A stretch of 15,756 nt of DNA from Stephanodiscus triporus (Eukaryota > Bacillariophyta > Thalassiosirophyceae > Thalassiosirales > Thalassiosiraceae). The stretch covers positions 1 through 15,756 of the forward strand of contig JALLAZ010000432.1 of assembly GCA_036939755.1 (NCBI GenBank), in the 5' to 3' direction. A model generated the notes under the pieces. It was not told the DNA's origin. It made no database searches and worked only from the letters and a program-made list of their open reading frames with translations. The stretch's first letter is position 1, and each line of letters starts with the position of its first letter. The translations under genes and the position numbers were made by a program. This document shows positions 8,007 through 15,756 of the stretch, piece by piece.

Positions 8007-9869
8007 CTACTTATTGAACAGGCACGTCTTCGTACACTTCTTCAGGCCGCAACCCTGACACTTCCCCGTCTCGCTCTTCGTGCTCTTCATGAGCTGCTCC
8101 TTCCTGAGCATCGCCTTCTCCTTCTGCCTCTCCTCCTCCTCGAGCTCGAGCTTGTCGAGCAGGCGCTGCGCCTCCATCGCCTCGCGGAAGAGCTTCCGCT
8201 CCTCCTCCTCCTTCTTCCTCGTCTCCTCCTCGGCCCGCCGGGCCTCCTCCAGCACCTCGGCGATGCGCCTCTGCTCCTCCTCGGCCTTCTCGGCCTCGGC
8301 CCTCATGATCGACGCCATCGCCGACTCGACGTCTGCGTGTCCGAGCGCGCGCGTCAGCGCCTGGAGCGCGCTCAGCGCGATGTCGCGTATGTCCTCGAAC
8401 TGCACGTTCTCGACGACCCTCTTCAATTCGGGCACGAGGAGCGGCCCGAAGGGCGCGACCGCCGCGGGAGAGTCGACGAGGCGGCTCATGTTCTCGATGA
8501 CGACGCAGCACGCCCTCTTCCGCACGGCGTTCTTCTCCTTCAGCCCGCGGCTGAGGATGGGGCATAGTATCGCGAGTGTGCTCGCGTCGACCGACGCCAC
8601 GAACGTCGTGGCCATCAGCTCCTCCACGGCCTTGTACGTGTCCGCGGGCTTCGACACGGCGTGGACCACGGCGGGTATGGCCGGTCGTATGTCCGGGTTG
8701 TCGTTCGTCTCGCACACCGCGAGGAGGGCGGACGTCGCGGCCTTGGTCACCTGCGGCTTCGTGTCCCAAATCTGCCCGGTGACCGTGGGTACGACCTCGG
8801 GGAGCAACCTCGACATCTGGCGGGGTGCGCGATGCGCGACCTGCGCGAGACGTTCCAGCGCCGACGACTTGACCCTCCACTCCGGGCTGCGGAGCGCCTC
8901 GAAAAGCACCGGCACGACCAGGCCCGTGACGGCGAGGGGGTTGACGATCGAAACGATCGACTCGGACGCGTCCGACGCCGCCTCCCTCACCGGCCCCGAC
9001 GACGATCCGCACTCGTCGAGGGCCGCCGCGAGGAGAGGCACGACGTACGGCTCGACGGACCCCCTCGCGCGGACGTCGTCGCCGCCGCCGCAAGATTCGC
9101 ACAGCGCGCGCAGGAGCAGGAGCGCGCCCTCCCTGGCGTTGGGGGGCACCGTCTTGCCCCTGCGGCTGTCCGTGCCGACGGTGGAATTCCCCGACGCCGA
9201 CGACGCGAGGTCCATCCCTCCCCCCCGTCCCGACGCGTCGTTGTCCGAGTCCGCGCTCGCCACGCTCAGCGCGCTGGCTATCCTCCTCATCCCGCCGCCG
9301 GGATGCATCCCCGCGCCGGTGCCGTTGCCGAAGACCGCGCCCAACCCACGCGGGATCAACGTCCTCTCGACCTCGTCGAGTACGCCGAATTTCTTGAGCA
9401 CGAGGACGGGACCGAGACGTCGCACGAGCACGGCGACGTCCGCGGCGGCGCGTCCGCGACTCTGCGTCGTCGACGCGGTGTGGGGGGCGGATATCCCCTC
9501 GTGGAACGTCGACCGTTCGCCGAGGAGGTGGGGCAAGAATTCGTTAACGACGCGATCGCGTATGCGATCGACGGGCATGGACAGGAACGTCTCGAGGGGG
9601 GACGGTCCTCCACCCGGGGACGGTACGTGGGAGAGCATCGACGACGGCCGTAGGGCGGGAGCGGATCCCCGACGTTGAAGCTGAGGCCTGCTCGCGACGG
9701 CGGCGGTCTGGCAGGAGGAGGAGGAGGAGGAGGAAGGGTCCTGGGGCGGTTTTATCTTGGAGGATGTTCCGGATTTCAGTATGCCGCCGCCGCCCCCGCC
9801 ATTCTTGTTGGCGGTGGCCGATTTCTTGACGCCGACCTTGTGGATGGTCGACGAGCCTATCGACGTCAT
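8007..9869 (-). CDS. eEF3-type HEAT-repeat protein without ABC ATPase domains, with coiled coil and C-terminal Cys motif
   Basis: This intronless 620-residue protein begins with a disordered Gly/Ser-rich part (1-95) containing an RRGSAP phospho- or 14-3-3-like site (67-72), then a helical block (about 88-180) and another Gly/Ser linker (180-245). HEAT repeats run from about 245 to 510. Their core, EWRVKSSALERL through WDTKPQVTKAATSALL, ATTFVASVD, LCPILSRGLKEKNAVRKR, NMSRLVDSPAAVAPF and LLVPELK, follows the N-terminal HEAT region of fungal eEF3/New1, which is also related to Gcn1. eEF3 uses this region to grip ribosomal subunits during tRNA exit. Here no Walker motif or ABC domain follows; instead comes a Glu/Arg/Lys coiled coil (about 515-597) and four cysteines, C604-x2-C607-x4-C612-x3-C616, four residues before the end. 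The start is the first ATG; a TATATTT-like run (plus strand 9876-9885) lies only a few bases upstream, too close to be a TATA box. Codons are strongly GC-ending. It could instead be a Gcn1-like regulator. Confidence 0.85.
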   Translation of the reverse strand: MTSIGSSTIHKVGVKKSATANKNGGGGGGILKSGTSSKIKPPQDPSSSSSSSCQTAAVASRPQLQRRGSAPALRPSSMLSHVPSPGGGPSPLETFLSMPVDRIRDRVVNEFLPHLLGERSTFHEGISAPHTASTTQSRGRAAADVAVLVRRLGPVLVLKKFGVLDEVERTLIPRGLGAVFGNGTGAGMHPGGGMRRIASALSVASADSDNDASGRGGGMDLASSASGNSTVGTDSRRGKTVPPNAREGALLLLRALCESCGGGDDVRARGSVEPYVVPLLAAALDECGSSSGPVREAASDASESIVSIVNPLAVTGLVVPVLFEALRSPEWRVKSSALERLAQVAHRAPRQMSRLLPEVVPTVTGQIWDTKPQVTKAATSALLAVCETNDNPDIRPAIPAVVHAVSKPADTYKAVEELMATTFVASVDASTLAILCPILSRGLKEKNAVRKRACCVVIENMSRLVDSPAAVAPFGPLLVPELKRVVENVQFEDIRDIALSALQALTRALGHADVESAMASIMRAEAEKAEEEQRRIAEVLEEARRAEEETRKKEEEERKLFREAMEAQRLLDKLELEEEERQKEKAMLRKEQLMKSTKSETGKCQGCGLKKCTKTCLFNK

Positions 9870-10456
9870 GGCTTCTTTTATATTTCGATAGAGCGAGAGA
9901 GGGGGAAATTAATTGCGGAGGGCGGAGCCTGCCGAAATAATGAATGAGAAAAATGGAAACGCCAATGCGTTGTCGGAGATTCACAAAACTTGTGGAGGGA
10001 TTCACGGCGTTGTTTTTTTTATTTTGTTGGGCGGTCTCGGGCCTGTGTTTTTTTTCTTCTCGTGGTGGTGCTTGCACCGGCTCTAATAATAGCTCTCTCT
10101 GGGGAGGACAGGCGAACGGGATGATGGACACGTCATCGTCTCGGCTCCCAGGAAGGAGAATACACTCGGTGTGCTGCCATACTTCCCGCCAAAACTAGCC
10201 ACCATTCGTCTTTTTGATGTTTTTGGGCCGCACAAGGAGAGAGGGAAAGCGAAAAGGGAAACGGAGGAAGGAACACATGAACGTCCGGGGCAGGGACACA
10301 TCGACGTGGATATCAGATATCGCGGCACGATAGGGTGAGGTGGTAATATTTCATTATCGCATCGTCTGGGGTCATCGGGTGGATGGAGAAATATGATGCA
10401 CGCGGGTTGATTTCTACCGAAGATTGAGTTACATCCGTCTCATTCCGCGGATATGG
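9870..10456. promoter_or_regulatory. Divergent intergenic region between the HEAT-repeat gene and Trm5
   Basis: These 587 bases lie between the start codon of the HEAT-repeat gene (minus) and the first in-frame ATG of Trm5 (plus). They must hold both promoters unless the Trm5 start is downstream at 10832. I see GA-rich (9889-9906) and AT-rich patches and poly-T runs (10012-10020, 10049-10057) but no clear core-promoter element. A minus-strand frame reaching into this region is an extension of open DNA in the HEAT gene and not a separate gene. Confidence 0.4.
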
Positions 10457-12868
10457 ATGCCCCATAATGATGATTGGACGACACCTCGTCGTCCTAGTGA
10501 GAAGTTTAGGACATTTCTCGCGCGCGTGCTAAAAACAGCATATGGGAACGATGTTACTTCACTCCCATTTTTTTTTATGCTGTGCCTGCATGCTACAAAT
10601 TCAGACGTCGTGCCGATCGCCGGCAGCGCCAAAATGTCGGATGGAAGAATAAACATTTTCATTTACAATATTTGTCCCGATTCACGGAAATCTGACCCTC
10701 CTTTCATCTCTCTCGCATCTGCTCGGTCAAGACCGAAGATTACACCCCACGGCCTTCTACTTACCGCAAATGGAAGAATATCGGCGCGTTTGTTAACGTA
10801 CGAAGATACTTGCATTTCGAGCAGACGCAGTATGAAGCCCTCGCCGCTGCCTCCGCTCGCGACTCTCCCGATGTCGGTTTATCCCCCGTCGTCGTACCCG
10901 CCTCCGTCTTACTTCGAGGAATCCGGGTCGAATTCGACGTGTCGTCCCGCCCTCGTCATACCCGCGAAGCGCACGGGCGAAATTCAGACGAAGTTGCACG
11001 ATTTGGTATTCCGCGAGCCGAGGACGAAGAGCGTATATGCCCCGGAGGAGGGATGCGACTATACCGCCGAGGACGTTAAGACGACTAAGTACGATCCATC
11101 GCGGGAGCGAAAGTTGGCGTTGATCCGACTCGGTGTACCGCCGACGCCGGCGGAACCGAGTAGCTGCCATGACGACGTCGACGGAATGGAGGCGACGTCG
11201 CGCGAAGCGACGGACCGCGACGGCGTGTGGCAGGACGAACGACTTCGAGGGTTGTTGGGAACGGAGGCAGTCGCCGCGTCGGGGGGTGACGCCCACGAAG
11301 ACGAAGCCGCGTCCACCACTGCGCCTCGTGGAAGGGCCGGCATACGTAAATCCTGCATCCGTCTTCCGTCCACTCGGTATGATACACTGACGGTTGATCA
11401 GGTCTTGCGTCGTATCATGCCCACCTCGGACGAAGGCAACGTTGAAGATGGCGGCGACAATCCCGTAGTCAGGGAGATTCCATCGAGCTTTGAAATAGCC
11501 GGTCACATAGCGCACGTGAATCTGAACGACGAGGCCTTGCCGTACAAGTTTCTCATCGGCAGGGCAATACTCGATAAGAACAGGCCGAGGATAAGATTGG
11601 TCGTGAACAAGGTTGGCAACATAGAGAATGAGTTTAGGACATTTCCGATGGAGATACTGGCCGCGGAGGAGAAGATCGATGGCTCGGATTTTTCGGAGAC
11701 AGTCGAGAGGCTGTGCGCCGGTGCTTGTGGCGATTCCTCAACGGCGGTGCAAGTGCAAATCGGTCCGCAGCATCGGTCGCTTATGCAGGTGGAGGTACGG
11801 GAGCACGGATGTCGATTCCTTTTGGACTTTGCGCGCGTTTACTTCAACTCTCGCCTGCAGGGGGAGCACGCCCGTTTGGTCGAGCTTATTGTTCACGATG
11901 CTGAACGTGGTAGATTCGAGAGAACGCCATCAGATGGGAATGCCAATAATAGCAATGGCTGCACATATGAGAAGGAATGCACCATCGTCGCCGATGCCAT
12001 GGCGGGCGTCGGCCCATTCGCTATACCCCTTGCGTCGACCATCATCGACGGGGCGATGACGAAGATTATATGCCACGCCAATGACTTGAACCCGATCAGT
12101 TACGAGTACCTCCAGAAGAACGCCAGACTGAACAAGTGCGCCCCCGATCGACTATACGTGTACAATATGGACGCAAGGAAATTCATACATAAGATGAATG
12201 ACGATGGGGTAGATGTGGATCATTTCATCATGAATTTGCCGCAGCTTGCACCGGAGTTCTTGGATGCTTTTCGCGGTTGGACTTTTCATGACAGCTACGC
12301 CGATGATCAAGGTCCCAACGCAAGTGCTTCAAGGAGCGACGGTATTCCGATGAAGGAGACCAATCAAAAACTACGTCGTCGGAGAATACGACAGCCTATG
12401 ATTCACGTGCACTGCTTCGGCGAAAAGCCTCGGTCTCCCGACGACGTGACAAGAGTGGAACGTCAGGTGCAGCGGCGGTGCGAGGATGCGTTGGGGTGTC
12501 CGGGTTGCTTCGATTCCTCGAAGACTCCTACCGAGGAATCCAATGGCACCATCACTATTCCCGATCCGACTTCAAAGAGTGATGAGTTTCGCGTACGAGT
12601 CGTACGAGATGTCGGCCCTCGGAAGAATATGCTATGCGTTAGCTTTCGTTTGCCGTTGGAGGTGGGAGAGGTAGAGAAGTTGTTGCTTTCAGAGAAAGAA
12701 AGGTTCTATGCTAGTAGGAATACTATCCAGGAAAATGACGACGCTGCCGATCGTGTTATGGCTGGTGCTGCTACCTTCGAGAAAGGCACCGATGGAAAAA
12801 CAAAGAGAGGGAATGATGATGTTTCTGAAGTGATTATGTTGCAGCATTCTAAACTGATGCGCATCTAG
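10457..12868 (+). CDS. TRM5: tRNA (guanine-37-N1)-methyltransferase Trm5
   Basis: Trm5 transfers a methyl group from S-adenosylmethionine to N1 of G37, next to the anticodon, preventing +1 frameshifts; in tRNA-Phe this is also the first step to wybutosine. From the ATG at 10457 the protein has 803 residues, against about 500 in yeast. Seen: GHIAHVNL (349-356), LDKNRPRI then VNKVG, FRTFPME (393-399), DFARVYFNSRLQGEH (457-471), the SAM-binding DAMAGVGPFAIP (513-524), HANDLNP (540-546), the catalytic-site MNLP (592-595), HVHCF (650-654) and RKNMLCVSFRLP (722-733). The order matches the family throughout. Asp/Ser-rich inserts and a C-terminal extension of about 65 residues explain part of the length. 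No intron is needed. The start is unsure: the frame is open back to a stop at 10394, ATG 10832 (residue 126) is where GC-rich coding begins, and the intervening part has a basic, helical segment that could be an organelle presequence. Confidence 0.92.
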   Translation: MPHNDDWTTPRRPSEKFRTFLARVLKTAYGNDVTSLPFFFMLCLHATNSDVVPIAGSAKMSDGRINIFIYNICPDSRKSDPPFISLASARSRPKITPHGLLLTANGRISARLLTYEDTCISSRRSMKPSPLPPLATLPMSVYPPSSYPPPSYFEESGSNSTCRPALVIPAKRTGEIQTKLHDLVFREPRTKSVYAPEEGCDYTAEDVKTTKYDPSRERKLALIRLGVPPTPAEPSSCHDDVDGMEATSREATDRDGVWQDERLRGLLGTEAVAASGGDAHEDEAASTTAPRGRAGIRKSCIRLPSTRYDTLTVDQVLRRIMPTSDEGNVEDGGDNPVVREIPSSFEIAGHIAHVNLNDEALPYKFLIGRAILDKNRPRIRLVVNKVGNIENEFRTFPMEILAAEEKIDGSDFSETVERLCAGACGDSSTAVQVQIGPQHRSLMQVEVREHGCRFLLDFARVYFNSRLQGEHARLVELIVHDAERGRFERTPSDGNANNSNGCTYEKECTIVADAMAGVGPFAIPLASTIIDGAMTKIICHANDLNPISYEYLQKNARLNKCAPDRLYVYNMDARKFIHKMNDDGVDVDHFIMNLPQLAPEFLDAFRGWTFHDSYADDQGPNASASRSDGIPMKETNQKLRRRRIRQPMIHVHCFGEKPRSPDDVTRVERQVQRRCEDALGCPGCFDSSKTPTEESNGTITIPDPTSKSDEFRVRVVRDVGPRKNMLCVSFRLPLEVGEVEKLLLSEKERFYASRNTIQENDDAADRVMAGAATFEKGTDGKTKRGNDDVSEVIMLQHSKLMRI

Positions 12869-14062
12869 CCATTAGCTTGTATAACGAACAAGTGACACAG
12901 TCGCAGTCTTTTTTATTGTACAAGAACGTTAAGACAACTGCATAATGATGATGCTGTCATAAATAACGACAGGCGCGAAAGAATTAAGTGTGACCAAAAA
13001 TTGGTTGTGAAGTCAATGTAATTTCAACAGTTGTAAACTTAATTTAGGGTAACGACGACGACGGCGTTTCTTGTCGGATAAGGAGGAGGATGGGGGGCGT
13101 GCGGGTGGTCGTTCTTCCGACATTCTCCGTGTGGTGATGTATCGCACTTATTGAAAAAAATGAGGTGATGAAAATGAGGCCCGATCTGGTGGTACGGCGG
13201 CACTTTTTGTCGGACTGAATGAAGAGCAACCCATCAGAAAGATTATGGTATTATCGATCTACTGTCACATCATGCAAGCGACCCTTGAAGTTTTCTTTTT
13301 GTACATACAAGACACATTCTATCAGGTGCGAAGTTGTGCAGCCTCGACGTGAATGTTCGCAAAAGGCAGAAGAATCGTTCGATCAACGAGAAGTGCGCCA
13401 ATCGAGCCGTGAAGGTTTGTCGGATTCGTCATAGTGCTTCTCGTAAAATTGGCTTTATAAATAATGATGGTTCCAGCGAAACATTCATCGTAGCTTCAAC
13501 GAATATGCATCATCATTATTTGGACACTACATTATATTAAATCACACACCACCTACAACCTCTACTCTTTGACTCTATTATTTTTCATTCTATCTTTCTC
13601 ACCTGATTTCTGTATGCGAGTCGATGCAATTCAGAATAACATACACACATGGGAGTATGTGCATATGAGTCCATGCAGAGAGTTTGTATCACGGGAACAA
13701 ATCGCATTTCTCACGCGCAAGTTTGATGCAACCGTGCTCGTTGGCTCAAACATTCTTCATCCGATGATGCAGCGATCCGATGGCTAACTAATGTTCCTCC
13801 GTGTTCTAATCTTGCATAAGCTATCAAAATGAGTTAACACAAGAAACTTTGGCCTCAGAGGATGCTTAGTAAACACAGCTTCTTATCATTATGATTGTAA
13901 TTACTTTTTCACGGCGCGCACATTACTGGAGAAAAGAGCGAAGTAACATATCATGGGAGGGATACACTGAAACCGACATCACGTGCTTATGCGTGAAAAA
14001 AGCATTCCTCGCAGGAACGCAATAGCAGCAGCTGCAGCAGCACAGTAAGATAGAGTAGCTCA
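12869..14062. other. Intergenic region; no convincing gene
   Basis: This 1.2 kb lies between the ends of the convergent Trm5 and ankyrin genes. It is mostly AT-rich with short open frames. Two patches look more like coding DNA than the rest: 13050-13130, which is GC-rich, and about 13326-13435, where two overlapping plus-strand frames give hydrophilic, basic peptides (for example RKRQKNRSINEKC). Neither has a domain, an ATG in good context or a coherent splice model that I could build. A CAG-rich stretch lies at 14024-14043. Degraded gene remnants are possible. Confidence 0.45.
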
Positions 14063-14851
14063 TTACAAAGGCGGGAATGATTCGTCGCGTTTTGTCTTAA
14101 ATGACATAACTTGCTGGGTCTGCTTTTCGCATTGTGTTCGAGTAGCGTGCTGTAGTAACTTTACCACCTCGATGGATGAATCTGATAAGATGGCGTATTC
14201 CAGCGCGCTGGTGTCATCCTTGTCTTCCAACGGCACTGACCATGGCCATGCGCGAACTAAGACGAAGACGACTCCGATACTTGGTGGGTCATGGGGCAAC
14301 TTTTCATAATCACCTTCAAACAATTCGCACGAGCTGTCGCACGCTAGGTGCAGCGGGGTCTTTCCGTCCATGTCTTGTACCGAGCACGCGGCGGGATATG
14401 CATCGGCGAGCAACTGTATGACGGACAAGTCAGCGCGCGTGCCCACCGCGACGTGCAGGGGCGTGCGGTGCAGGCAATCGACGTGGCACAGGGATTCAGG
14501 AACGAGTGCCAGCAGGAGCCGGACAATATTTGTTGGTGGGTTCGATCGGACACATGCGTGCAGACTAGAAGAAGGAATCGAGGGGGAAAATTGTCGACTG
14601 TGAAATAGGAGAACCAATGACATCTAATCAGGGGGTCCCAGACACAGAGAATTCGGTAAAACTTACATCGTCATGCCATTCAGTTGGGTCGAGCAAGAAA
14701 TTGTCAGTGAAAACGATTGAAAGGCGTTTGGATTACTGATGATGATATGCTCGAACTCCTTCCAGCTACGTGATTTGATGATATTCAGGAGGGTGGCAAG
14801 GAAACGAATTTCTGCGTCATTGAGCTGGTGGCTGGGAGAATCACCCGTCAT
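14063..14851 (-). CDS. Ankyrin-repeat protein, two exons, 239 residues
   Basis: Exons are 14851-14667 and 14597-14063. The 69-base intron has donor GTAAGT and an acceptor TTTCACAG; the split codon (phase 2) gives Ile62 and the joined frame is 240 codons. Splicing unites an N-terminal helical part (SWKEFEHIIISNPNAF, 29-44) with ankyrin repeats. Repeat-like units are SSLHACVRSNPP...IVRLLLALVPES (72-97), RTPLHVAV...VIQLLADAYP (106-130), DGKTPLHLACD (139-149) with a following insert (150-168), and a last degenerate unit ALEYAILSDSSIEVVKLL (193-210). The C-terminus is polar. This layout, a W-x-x-V/F-like start followed by a few repeats and a final ED...ALEYAI unit, is that of a large diatom ankyrin family whose function is not known; ankyrin repeats generally bind proteins. 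The start codon is not certain, since the frame stays open upstream to about 14905. Confidence 0.85.
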
Positions 14852-15756
14852 GCTGTCCGCTATTTTCTTGGCCTTTCCTTTTCTCTTCTGCTGTGCGAGC
14901 TGGTATTATTGCGAGGTGGATCAGGTTGTTTATTTATGTTGATGTGAGGTTTTTGTAGTGTTTTGGTATCGAACGTTTCGAAACCAGATATGCCTCTGCT
15001 CTCGTCTTTCGTTCTGTTTTGTCGCTTTTTTTTGTCTCTAGAGGTAGAGAGTAAGGTATCGTGTGTCCTATTTTTTTGTCGCGATGTTAATTCGCGTGTT
15101 AAGAAGTAGGAGTAGAGTATTTATTAAGAGGACATTGTATGTATCGTACCCAATCAAACTCTTGTAACCCGCCCTACGTAAGTTACACAGGTACGTAGAG
15201 GCAGGAACAAGGATGACTTACGTAGGCGGGTTACAAGAGTTTGAGTGTACTTCCTCTATGTGTATTTGACGGTCAGAGCCGAATGACGAGGCGATATGCG
15301 ACTGTGTGGGTTCGCATAAACAAGGACTTCAACAGTCATAGCGTCAGACGTAGAGTGTAAGTTAGTAGCGTCTACATGGAAATTATGGACTCCGACTTGT
15401 ATCATATGATCACGGATAGCTGGGTAGCGCCTCGGCTTTCTCGCCATCTCAGTTCCACTTCATTCCTACTGTACGTTTGACCTCAATTGGCAACTGGGTT
15501 CTAAATATCAAGATTTTCCCTTCGCTCCCAAGGAGACTTTTGTTGGTAGAGTTGCATACCGCGGTGCACCCTTATCTGCATAACAGGCCAGCGACTTACT
15601 GTAACTACCATAAAAGCTGGGGTTTAAGAACCAGCTAATGTTCCAGGATGTGACAGCTAAATCGATCAGATGCTCCTTTTTCTCCGTACGTACTTTTTTT
15701 TCAAAGGTGTACTGAGTCAACGTAGGAATGAAAATAGAAGAAGTTTTTTATTTGGC
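14852..15756. other. Right-hand intergenic region; no gene I can support
   Basis: It begins with the upstream flank of the ankyrin gene, with T-rich stretches near 15028 and 15071. The foldback 15154-15244 follows. Beyond it, minus-strand frames at 15256-15447 (63 codons) and 15508-15720 (70 codons) are open but short, of mixed codon use and without any motif. They may be chance frames or the ends of a gene lying to the right. Confidence 0.4.
15154..15244. repeat. Long inverted repeat (foldback), about 29-base arms
   Basis: Left arm 15154-15183 and right arm 15216-15244 are reverse complements except for one extra base in the left arm (GCCC against GGC). The spacer is 32 bases. A third TACGTAG copy in the spacer (15192-15198) also pairs with the left arm (15174-15180), so two hairpins compete. 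It could be a MITE or foldback remnant, a hairpin RNA precursor, or a cruciform-forming regulatory element. No clear target-site duplication is seen. Confidence 0.75.

Noticed and set aside
8661..9653. 330-codon plus-strand frame and a 363-codon minus-strand frame (8011-9102), Arg/Gly-rich
   Set aside because: Both are out-of-frame shadows of the GC-rich HEAT-repeat gene, with the Arg-rich composition typical of shifted reading of GC-rich coding DNA.
8080..9678. 532-codon plus-strand open frame, Ser-rich
   Set aside because: It is antisense to the HEAT-repeat gene. GC-ending codons in the real gene remove stops on the opposite strand, and the predicted product has no domain while the minus-strand product matches eEF3 HEAT repeats.
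10424..10456. Trm5 start at 10424
   Set aside because: The codon there is TTG. In a eukaryotic nuclear gene the first usable in-frame start is ATG at 10457, or ATG at 10832.
10793..11515. 240-codon minus-strand frame opposite Trm5
   Set aside because: Arg-rich shadow. The plus strand is unambiguous Trm5 with conserved motifs.
13569..13787. 72-codon plus-strand frame beginning with a hydrophobic stretch, like a signal peptide
   Set aside because: The first codon is TTG, and the first ATG lies after the hydrophobic part, so no secretion signal would be made.
14536..14550. GGTTCGATCGG resembling a tRNA T-loop
   Set aside because: It lies inside the ankyrin coding exon and no acceptor, D or anticodon stems can be paired around it.
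15256..15720. Two short minus-strand frames at the right end
   Set aside because: They are 63 and 70 codons with no motif and mixed codon use. They may be ends of a gene beyond the window but cannot be supported here.
1..15756. CRISPR array, prophage or transposase gene
   Set aside because: No regularly spaced repeats and no integrase, transposase or reverse-transcriptase motif were seen. The genes are spliced eukaryotic genes.

Overview
This is a piece of a eukaryotic nuclear chromosome, most likely from a diatom (probably centric). The evidence is short GT-AG introns (69 to 251 bases) that keep frame exactly, compact intergenic spaces, Ser/Asp/Gly/Pro-rich runs written in trinucleotide repeats, and an ankyrin protein of a type very common in diatom genomes. 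The organism call is inference. I saw no bacterial operon, CRISPR array, tRNA or rRNA, and no intact transposon.

Layout. (1) Positions 1-730, minus strand: the 5' part of a Y-family DNA polymerase eta gene, two exons, running off the left edge. (2) 731-1839: a divergent spacer full of polypurine and G-rich tracts. (3) 1840-4569, plus: a four-exon gene for a 791-residue acidic, probably nuclear coiled-coil protein that I do not recognise. (4) 4570-5966: mostly non-coding, holding one uncertain 149-codon minus-strand frame (5039-5488) with a codon-respecting internal duplication. (5) 5967-7793, plus: an intronless TLDc-domain protein with a predicted N-myristoylation signal, resembling MEAK7 (TLDC1). 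(6) 8007-9869, minus: an eEF3-type HEAT-repeat protein without ABC ATPase domains, ending in a charged coiled coil and a four-cysteine tail. (7) 10457-12868, plus: Trm5, the tRNA guanine-37 N1-methyltransferase, with an uncertain N-terminus. (8) 12869-14062: no convincing gene. (9) 14063-14851, minus: a two-exon, 239-residue ankyrin-repeat protein. (10) 14852-15756: no gene I can defend, but a near-perfect 29-base foldback at 15154-15244.

There is no operon logic. The suggestive pairing is the divergent eEF3-like HEAT gene and Trm5, both from families linked to ribosome decoding, with 587 bases between their start codons. Another feature is compositional: GC-rich third positions in the 5' part of the unrecognised gene give way to mixed ones in its 3' exons. 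I found no clearly new multi-gene system. The best leads are the HEAT-only eEF3 relative with its Cys tail, the foldback, and the unrecognised nuclear protein.
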